Assembly: GCA_030052745.1 (NCBI GenBank)
Contig: JANBVO010000041.1
Coordinates: 241,054-305,053, forward strand
Length of the DNA: 64,000 nt
Direction of reading: 5' to 3'
DNA from: Pleurostoma richardsiae
Taxonomy: Eukaryota; Ascomycota; Sordariomycetes; Calosphaeriales; Pleurostomataceae
In this document: in pieces, positions 55,595 to 64,000 of the stretch
Layout: every line of letters begins with the position of its first letter
Numbering within the stretch: the first letter of the stretch is position 1
The notes under the pieces: generated by a model
The model's input: only the letters and a program-made list of their open reading frames with translations
The model's database searches: none
What the model was told of the DNA's origin: nothing
Translations under genes and position numbers: made by a program

Positions 55595-56617
55595 CTAGAC
55601 GATGGTCTCCAGCTCCCTCGCATACCCCAGCGCGTTGCCGATGACCATCTTGCTGAACTCCTGCTCGCCCGCCGCGCCGCCTTCTGCTCCGCCCTCCTCC
55701 ACGACGGTGGTGGCGGCGGCTCCTCCCGCCTCCGCCGCGGCGGTGCTGCTGCTGTCAGGGAAGAAGATCTGGCCGTCGCGGACGGTCCAGCCGCGGTGGC
55801 GGGCGAAGTCGACGACGGCGCCCTCGGAGTCGAGGAACAGGAGGGACTTGGTGGATGACAGGGGCAGGGAGGGGTACGCTCGCTCGCTGCTAGAGGCGAT
55901 CTCGTTACGGATCTGAGAGGTGAAGATCTAGGCGTGGGAGAAGATGTCAGCTTAACTATGGCGGTCAGGGGAGATTGGCAGCTTCCTGGCTTTTGGATGC
56001 GAGGAAAGCCCGACAGGGAAATATGAAGGAGTATCACTGGGATGCAACGGGCTGCTGGATGGGCGAGAACTCACCTCAGAAAAGACGCTGTACTCCTCGC
56101 ACGGCACCTCCCGGCTCTTCATGGTCTTCCACACGCGGTCGTAGCTCCCTTCCATCAGCCACCTCTCCAGGCGGATCGGGTAGCCCAGGTAGCTGTCGCC
56201 CTCGACGTCCGCGGACCCGCCACCGCCCTCCCGCGTCGACAGCGCCTCCAGCTCGCTGTGGAACTCGGCGTAGCGGCCCTGCGTCAGCAGCAGCAGCAGG
56301 TACAGGCCGGTGACCTTGTTGCGCTGGGGCAGGTCCGGGGGCAGCACGGAGGCGGGCAGCTCGTAGAAGGCGGACAGCTGCGAGACGTAGCGGGTGAAGG
56401 CGTCCGGGCTGCGGGCGCGGATGGAGTAGAGGGCGCCCTGCTCGTAGGTCTCGCGGGCGAGGGCCAGCAGCGGCGCGGGGACGCCGGGCGCGGGGGTCAG
56501 GGCGTTGAGCTTGAGGAGGAGCAGCTTCGCCTTGGAGAGGAGGGAGGCGGCGTCGGGGTAGGAGAGGGTCTGGGTCTTGAGCTGGGTGAGGATCTGCTGG
56601 AGTTGGCGGTCGGCCAT
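55595..56617 (-). CDS. RPN12: 26S proteasome regulatory subunit Rpn12
   Basis: Exons 56075-56617 and 55595-55927 (147-nt intron) encode 291 residues (yeast Rpn12 has 274). The start MADRQLQQILTQLKT at 56617 is the first ATG. The N-terminal part is helical and TPR-like (LYLLLLLTQGRYAEFHSELE), followed by the PCI domain with SYDRVWKTMKSREVPCEEYSVFSE, then, after the splice, IFTSQIRNEIASSSERAYPSLPL and HRGWTVRDGQIFF. Rpn12 completes lid assembly and helps dock the lid on the base of the proteasome. An Ala/Gly/Glu-rich insert of about 30 residues lies before the last helix (FSKMVIGNALGYARELETIV) and accounts for the extra length. It is divergent from the Chs4 gene. Confidence 0.94.
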
Positions 56618-58412
56618 GGCGGGCGTGTGGGACGGGCTGTCGCCGTCTGGACAGGGAGGTGTGGCGGTTGGGAGACGCGAAGGTTGGCGGGACGATACTG
56701 AGGTGGTGCTCTTCTCCTAAGCTTCAGTCTTCTTGCTCAGAAAGGAGGTCTTCCTGAAGCAGGCGGTGGTGACTGATGGACGGTAGGGCGAGCAGGTACC
56801 TGATGTATGCAAGGCAGAAGGTCGATGTCGTAGAGCTTCGACTAGCAGCAACGTGGATGAGGCTGACGAATGAAGGCTGCAGGCTGAAAGCTTCCAGCTT
56901 GGCGCCCACAGCAGCACGTGAGCTGCGCTGGACACTTTGAGAGTCGAGATTACATAAGCACTCACCACCTCGGCACCTAACATGCACGGGAAGCAAACGC
57001 ACTCCCGCAGACGCCGTGAGAAGAGGCTTTCTCCTTCTGTCTTTGTCATTTCATTCAAGCTATTTCGGAGATAGACCCAGGTAAAGGCTACTGCAGCTAC
57101 GGAATCATGCATGCCTAACTGAGGTCCGTAGATGCTCTCTGCCCACGGCGCGCACCCTCTGTTGCTTTGCTCAGTCATATTGCGGCCATGCAATGCGTTT
57201 TCGCGATTATACAAACACATTCCACTCTATGGGAAAAGGCCTAGGAGCACAGGTAGGTTGTGGTCACCGCTGCAGGAGTTCTGGCAATTGGTTTCATCTT
57301 CATTGTCGGCGGTAACCTTCGGCGCGAAGATTGGAGTCCTACCTACCTCTCCTGCTTCGGATCTAAGCCGCGGTAGTCGGGTGTTTTAAGTCAGGTGCTG
57401 GCACTTGAGCCTTTAAGGGGAAGCCCAGGGAGCTGTACAGAACAGAAGCAGGCATAAGGTGGTCGTTAGCTGCAGCTCTTGAGACTCGAAGAAGACGTCC
57501 TTTCATCTCCATCCCAGCGCGGACTGTGGCGGAGGTGCGGAAAATAGCATCAAGGCTGGTGGCTGAGCATTTGCAGCTTCCCCAAGTTGGAAACGTCAGG
57601 ACTGCACGGGCTGCATAGCGCGCCGCGGTGGAGGAGCCGTAGCAGGTCGGACGGAGATTTGCAAGGCGTTTTCTGCAGTCCGCTGAAAGAAGAGGCAGAA
57701 AGCCACAGCAGAGGCCAGAGACATGGTCTTATGATGCTGCACTACGTTAGCTCGTGGAGAAGCTGAGACGGGGGTCTGGTGATTTTAGAGCAGCCCGCGC
57801 TTTCAGGTCGGATGGCTTCTCTTGGCAGATGCGGCATTGTGTTTCTACCATTGTAGAACTCAAGAGTCTGGCCTGTATTGCGCAGACTTAAAGCATCAAC
57901 TTCGCCCTGTGGGTTGTTCCGTTCGAACCGGGATCGACGGTCGTGGAATAGGCGAAGCGGGCCTGACAGACGCCGAGAGCTTGTGATGCTTGTTGGCAAC
58001 TTGCTGGCGTGCTACGTTTCCTCGAGGTCCGTCATCTAACATCAGATCCTTCTGTTCTAAATGCAGAGCGACCTCAAAGGCACATCAGGCAAGGTACATC
58101 AGGGACATGGGTTCCTCCTCCTTCCCTTGACTTGAGTCGTTCATCCCTTTTCCCATATACCTGCCCTTCATTCCCCGATTTATGTCAATAACGTTCCCAG
58201 GTTATACCCATTAATAGCACCCGATATCACACCCATCGTCTTCCTCTCAGAACCGAAGTACCGCTCGAGCGAGGTACAGGCCCTTTCCGGTGTATCTCCC
58301 CGCCGGCAAATGATGCAGCCGCCTTCTCCCGCAGCGAACCGCGTCCTGCACGACCAGTCAGTCAGCTTTTAGCCAGCCGCGCTTCACCTGAGCTCGCGCT
58401 TCCGGAGCAAAG
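56618..58412. promoter_or_regulatory. Divergent promoter region, Rpn12 and Chs4-like
   Basis: 1.8 kb between opposite starts. The minus-strand frame at 56717-57220 (167 codons) looks like chance. I could not find a PACE element (GGTGGCAAA), the usual proteasome-gene site of yeasts. No gene is supported inside. Confidence 0.45.
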
Positions 58413-61400
58413 ATGGCCGGCGGCTTCCAGTACCGCCTTCCGGAATACGCGCGGTACGGCCAGGATGCCGGCACCTCTGCAGCAGACACCGGGCCGCCGC
58501 CGCCAGTCCCCAGCAAGGATGGCCCCCAACCAGGCTCTACCACCGCTACCGCCGCTAGCTCTTCAACCGCCCATAACGGTAAGCAGGATGTTCCCCATGC
58601 GTAGCTCTACTTGGCTGGTCGATTCGGTCGCTGCCGGAGCTGCAGCAGACTCTCCGGCGGCTGTAGGATGGGTGGAGGTAATGTATCCTTGACGGTCCGT
58701 GGAGGGGCACCAGGAGGGGTTGCAGAGGTTCCCTCTACATTCCAGAGCGCGCGCCATACACGGGTTCCAGGGCTCTGTACCACGGCAGCTCCGCCCACAG
58801 CTCTTGCGACAACGTCCGACTCTTCTTTAATAGATGCCTCCATTTTCGACGGCCTTGCGCAGAGCAGCACTGCGCCCCTTTAACTAAGCTCGGCCGACTT
58901 GGATCTAAATGCCCGTCCTGGCCGGGGTTACGCGTCCTCATCAATATGGCATCTACCAGACTCCCACTATGGTCCACCCCCTGGACCCTTGTCACCGGCT
59001 GTTGGGGCGCCGAGATGCCTGTGCTCAGTGCCTGGTCCGTGGTTCCTGGATCATCAATGACTTGCCTCTCCCACGGCCTTCGCGAATCCGTCTGAACCAT
59101 TAATACGCCGTATCCAAAGGCCTCCACTTCGGCAAAAAAGGGGGCCAATGTCGTGGGAGTGTCGGCGCGCAAACGCTTGCCGCCCGACACTTGTTTGATT
59201 TCAACGGTCGCTTTCCTACGCCGAAAAGGGACCCTCTGCAACTCCTCCGCCATCTCAGCCCCTCCAGCGCCCACCAAGATACTTTTGATCGCTGCCCGTC
59301 TTACATGTAGCAGAAACACAGGGGCTCATTACAGCTGGCTGTGATAAAGTCCGAGAGCGTCGGTCAGAGCAGGGAAGAGAAAGTTCCGGCTGACAGATCT
59401 CCCCTGTTTCTATTTATGCAGATTCGCACCCGCCGCCACAGAGAAACGACTCCTCCGACATGCCGCAACTTGGAGCAACCTTCGTCCCTGGAGGGTATGA
59501 CGATTACTACATGCCCGAAGTCGTCGCCCCCCGGCCGCAGAGGTTCGTACTGTTACTCCCTCTACTTCCATTTCTGCCTGTTTGCCCGCGCGCATTCTGC
59601 CCGAGTCTGCTGTCGGCTGAGTCGCACAGAGACTTTCAGCTGCGGCTCGGATTTGCAGGAGGGGTTAGGCGTGAGCGCCGGAGCTGAAAAGTTGACTGAC
59701 GGTTTGGTTGGGTTCTGGTCGTAGGGTAATGCCCGAAGTGCCTCAGAACATGCAAAACGACCTCCAGCGGATGGAACTCGAAGCGCGCGAGATCGATCCT
59801 CGACGAGATAGCAGTAATACGATATCGCCGACGCGCGCTTACTTCGGCCGGCAAGAGCGGGAACCGTCGCTTTCCACCGTCTTGTCCAATAGCGCCGGGG
59901 TCCCCGGAGGACAGCAACACGGCCAGGACGACTACAAGCCCTTCAAGGACAACGCTGGCAATACCTACCAGAACATGGCCTCGGCCACCGCCGACATGCC
60001 CTCCTTTTCACCCTTTCCCCATGTCAAGGGCGATAACATACCCCCGAGCGACGAGGACAAGGAAGAAATCCTTTACAATGCGCGGCAGCATGTACTGCAC
60101 TCGAACAACGTCCCCATGCAGCTGTCATGGGCCCGCGACTCGCTCAGCTGGGTCGAGATAGCTGCCGAGGCACATGTGCGGGAAGAACATAGTAGGGGCG
60201 AGCTCACCCGGTCACAGACGCCCCGCGTCGAGCACGAGTTGCGCGTGGACTCTATAAACATCGTGCGCTATCTCGCCGACCAGAATCATCCCGAGGCCGT
60301 CTTCATGCGCGGGAAGTGGATCGAGTTTGGCAAGTTTGGAATGCGCCCGGACAAGAAGGAGGCATACCAGGAGTACAAGAGGGCAGCCGATCTAGGCTGG
60401 GGCCGTGCTGAGTACAGGATAGGAATGCTGTACGAGAACTCCAACGATATCGCCAAGGCCATTGCGCACTACGAAGCTGGCGCAAGCATGAAGGACTCGG
60501 CGGCGATGTATCGGCTGGGCATGATGCACCTCCTCGGGCAGCATAACTACCCAAAGAACTTCCAGAAAGGGCTCGACCTGATCAACAGCGCGGCCGATGC
60601 ATCCGACGAGGATGCGCCTCAAGGCGCCTATGTCTTCGGGATGCTGACCGCCGGAGAGCTTCCAGATATCAACGTCCCCGAGGGTTTAATCCCTTACAAC
60701 CTGAACACTGCGAGACAGTACATTGAGAAGGCGGCGTACTTGGGCTTCGCAAAAGCTCAGCTGAAGATGGGTCAAGCTTATGAGCTGGCGCAACTCGGTG
60801 TCGACTTCAACCCTTCTTACTCTTTGCATTATTATGCTCTTGCAGCCCGGCAGGGCCAGCCAGAGGCTGCCCTGGGTGTCAGCCGCTGGTTCCTCTTCGG
60901 ATACGAGGGCTCCTTCGCTAAGAACGAGAAGCTCGCGTACGAGTACGCCAAGCAGGCTGCAGATGCAAAGCTTCCTACGGGCGAGTTCGCGATGGGCTAT
61001 TACTACGAGATCGGCATTAGCGTGTCAAAGGACTTGCGGGAAGCCCGCACCTGGTACGAGAGGGCTGCTGAGCACGGCAACAAAGACGCTATCCAACGGC
61101 TCGAGAGTCTGAGCCAGCAGAAGGCCTTGAGCAAGCAAGACCATGAGACGAAGACGCTCGCGAGGATAAAGTCACAGTACGGGTCTCAGAAGGGGAAGCG
61201 GCCTGACCGATTCAGGCAGAACCAAGTAATGCCTTCGGTTGCAGAAGGCGCCACGCCCAGCCTGCCAACGAAGAGCCCTAGGATATCCCCACACCCTTCC
61301 CCAAGACACCAGCCTACGATCGTGGAGGACCACGTTGACTTCCCTGACCCGTCTTACTCGTCAAACCGGCCACCCGCGTTTACCGTCAACCTTGACCACG

Positions 61401-62615
61401 GTAATGTTGCGCTAAGACCGAAGTCGGCTGCCCCATACCCAGAGGATGATAGGCCTGCTCCTCTAAACCTCGCCCGGCCCCGATCTGCAGCTCCCTATCC
61501 CGAAGACGACGTCGTATTAGGCGCGAAGCCCCCGCTTTCGCCGCACTACAATCCGCAGATCCGGCCGTCAGCGGGCGCTTCTGGTCCCAATGCTGATCGG
61601 CCCATGAGCGCATTCGGCATCCGTCAGGTGAGCCCCAACGGGAGACCCGTTGCTGGTCAGCAGGGCGGGATGGGCATCCGGCAGTCCCAGTCGTCGTCCA
61701 CTCTGTCCCCCATGCCGATGGCCTCTGAGCCACCAAGGGGCCGACTTTCCTCAGGGGCCGGCTGGGAACCCCAGACCCCAGCTGGGTACCGGCAGCCCAG
61801 CCCGGGGCCCGGACGAGGCGGAGGGAACGGCGGCTACCCATACCGGCAGGAGTCGCTACCCCAGCTGCCGTACGACGCCGGGCCGAGACCGCCTGTGGGT
61901 GGCGGCGCAGGTCCGGTCGGCGACCCGACGCGCAACCGCCTCACCAAGACCAACCCCAATGCGCCAGTGGGAAATCAGGCCCCTCCGCCCGGCCAATTCC
62001 CAATGGGGGGCTACGGGCAGCAGTCGCCACCTGGCAACATCCCTCCTCCAGGGGCAGCAGGAGGTACCCAGCCCGGCCGGGAATACGGCCCGCGCACCTC
62101 TTCGCGCCCGGTCTCTGACGCGTACGGCGCGATGCCCAGTAACCATCACGCGCAGCCGTACCGCCCGGGCACCGCGCAGCCCTCGTCGGGCCGCGTCGAC
62201 TCCCTCCCCTCCGCGCCCAACATGGGCCGGCGGCCCGTCGTGCCCGTCAAGGACGACTACAACAACGGGTACGGCCGGTCGAGCGCGCCGCCGGGCCAGA
62301 TGGCGCAGGCGTCAAGACCGGGCGCGGCCGGCGGCAGCCCGCTGACCTCGCCGACGGGGTCGTCGCACAGCGTGGGCTCAGCGCGGCCCGGCACGGCGGC
62401 GGGGGCGGTGAAGCCCTCCAAGTCGCCGCAGCCGAGCCAGCACCCGGATGGGAAGACGATGGGGCAGGGGCCGGCGACGTTCGAGGAGATGGGGATCCCG
62501 CAGGGCAAGGGGGATGATCAGTGTGTAAGTGCTTCCTTCATCGTCTGTTTGGTGCGGTAGTCTGGAGGTGATTGTGTGCACGCGTGCTGACAGCGATGGC
62601 CAGGTTGTGATGTGA
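58413..62615 (+). CDS. Chitin synthase activator Chs4/Skt5 (Sel1 repeats, CAAX box)
   Basis: Four exons (58413-58578, 59422-59542, 59725-62524, 62604-62615) encode 1032 residues. The ATG at 58413 begins MAGGFQYRLPEY. The N-terminal 250 residues are Pro/Ser-rich. Sel1-type repeats fill about residues 280-560 (KKEAYQEYKRAADLGWGRAEYRIG, DLREARTWYERAAEHGNKDA and others). A long Pro/Gly/Ser-rich, disordered tail follows. The last exon is just 12 nt, and joining it after TGT produces the C-terminal CVVM, a CAAX box; Met at the end favours farnesylation. Yeast Skt5/Chs4 is prenylated and activates and localises chitin synthase III at the cell cortex, which fits. The first intron is 843 nt, far longer than any other here, and the second is 182 nt. 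All phases agree. Confidence 0.94.
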
Positions 62616-64000
62616 CGCGTCGAATGAAGCAGAAAGTGGGCTCGTGTTGCTGGTCGCAGCTTGCGAGCTGGCCTCACCTACCTGGGGCTGCATATCCTCC
62701 CCGCAGCCATTATCGTGTGAACCACGGGGTTGTTCAGCGGAGTCGCAACGAGGGTTTCATTTACCCCTCAGTTTCCTGCCACGGTGTATCACGCGACGAT
62801 GGACACGAGGGCTGTTGGTCCCTGAGTGGATCGAGTTATTTACGACAAGCAAGCAGCTGTTGATGGGTGGCAGCTTGGCTGAAGTGTTTCCCCCCCTCCC
62901 CCTCCTTGCGAGGAGCCGGGGGCATCAAGATGTCCGTATCTCCGGGTACATATAACGTACGTGTATCTATGGGGCCTGCATGCGCGTTGGACCAGACCAG
63001 AGAATATAACGGGAGAGAATGGGCTTCCCCAAGGGGTAATAGAAGTGGTCCCTGGAGAAGCTGACCCTCATGCCATCATCCTGTCATCCACACACTACTG
63101 TGCTTGACTACTTCCCATAGTACAGTACACCGTAAGAAAAGATCGGCATGCTCCACGTGAGAAAGGAGCCGAGTGCGGTTGCCGTCATTGTCACCCTACC
63201 ATGTAAATACGGCGTATGGGCTACCGTGAAAATGCCGCGAAGTGACGATCGCTGCCAGCCCTGGGCTGGTGGCTTGTCATGTATCCATGTTTACGATGCC
63301 ACTCGTGTGGTTTAGTGCCAGGCCTCTCCTTGTACACAGTAGGATTTGCGGGAATCGCCGGATATGCCTGGATATGTTGTGCCGGCTCGGCACTTGCTAG
63401 CCGTGCTGGACCTCTTTGTTTGTCTGGCAGTCAGGCGGTGGCAGTTTCTGCAGGGGACTCATTCCTTCATTCGCGGGACGAGTTTTCCGTGGCTCGGTGG
63501 AATGGGCGGGTGGCGCCTTGGCGGTTGCTTGTTTTCGGTCTTGATCTTCAGCCTCATGCCATTCACTGACCGTGTCTCCTGTACTCCGTGCCTACGGAAG
63601 ATATTACGAGCTGAAACAAGCAAATAACAGCCCGTGCCCTGTTGATGGGTGACAAGCAAGGCGGGCGACAATTTTCAGGGGTGCAGCGATGCCCACCCGA
63701 TCGATCTGCGACTAATTTGTCGTGACAGACAGATCCTCTTGGATGGGCTGGATGGTTCGCAGCAGCATCCGCGATGAGCGCAGAAGACGGCGATGCTGAG
63801 ATCCCGGCCGATGGAATCGGAGGGGCAGAGGGGCCTTTCCACCCCGGCTGCCCCCCCCATATCTGCCCCCATAATCTGCCCGGATGCGGCCCTTTTTCCT
63901 CCCTCTCTTCTCTCTTTTCTTTCTACTCCTATTCCAGCCCCCCAAACGTTAGCTCGAGTACACGGTGGGACCTCACAGCCGGGGTTGATCGGAAAGGCCC
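62616..64000. other. Gene-free right edge
   Basis: 1.4 kb downstream of the Chs4-like gene. Its 3' UTR likely occupies the first few hundred bases. A GTACTCCGTG motif sits at 63581-63590 and a pyrimidine-rich run at about 63895-63935. The latter could be leader or promoter of a gene beyond the window. No coding signal is convincing. Confidence 0.5.

Noticed and set aside
56717-57220. 167-codon frame between Rpn12 and Chs4
   Set aside because: There is no domain, and the Cys/Ser-rich composition looks random; it is treated as promoter.
1-64000. CRISPR arrays, operons, rRNA, secondary-metabolite or toxin clusters
   Set aside because: Nothing of the kind was seen; the gene set and introns are those of a fungal chromosome arm.

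Overview
This is a piece of a filamentous ascomycete chromosome (Pezizomycotina). The best guess for class is Sordariomycetes, because the white collar-1 homolog ends like that of Neurospora. Genes carry short introns, mostly 46-170 nt with GT...AG ends. The gene set is typical fungal housekeeping: photoreceptor, karyopherin, CBS-domain regulator, Inp1, RSC subunit, Rad54, UGGT, alpha-COP, Rpn12 and a chitin synthase activator. Intergenic DNA makes up about a third of the window. I see no operons, phage, CRISPR, rRNA or convincing tRNA, and no obviously intact transposon.

Layout from left to right, with strand in parentheses. 705-1629 (-): unnamed conserved fungal protein. 3288-6487 (+): WC-1. 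9125-10315 (-): unnamed disordered protein. 12540-13808 (-): RTA1-like membrane protein. 15268-18877 (-): importin beta-3/Kap121. 20721-22518 (+): Sds23. 23430-25855 (-): Inp1-like. 26916-28304 (+): UsgS-like membrane protein. 29054-30998 (+): formamidase. 31224-32315 (-): Otu1 deubiquitinase. 33443-36763 (+): Rsc1/2-like. 38021-39598 (+): NYN-like protein. 41272-42237 (-): mitochondrial carrier. 42900-45323 (+): Rad54. 45784-50365 (-): UGGT. 51110-55114 (+): alpha-COP. 55595-56617 (-): Rpn12. 58413-62615 (+): Chs4/Skt5. Strands alternate often, so many neighbours share either a divergent promoter region or a convergent 3' region.

The genes do not form one pathway. Loose functional links are UGGT and alpha-COP (ER folding control and COPI traffic, divergently arranged), Otu1 and Rpn12 (ubiquitin-proteasome), and Rsc1/2 and Rad54 (SNF2-type chromatin and repair). 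I rebuilt the exon structures by matching splice signals to reading-frame phase and to family sequence conservation. Every multi-exon model given here sums to a whole number of codons.

I did not find a new biological system. The most interesting signals are: a 12-nt last exon that supplies most of the CAAX box of the Chs4 homolog; a 19-nt micro-exon in the formamidase; a diverged tandem duplication in the Rsc1/2 promoter carrying paired CCAAT and TTACGTAA sites; a cluster of GATA sites before the formamidase; a transition-rich (RIP-like) duplication at the left edge; an uncharacterised NYN-like nuclease candidate; and short motifs (ACTCCGTA, GGTACCTTA) dispersed between genes.
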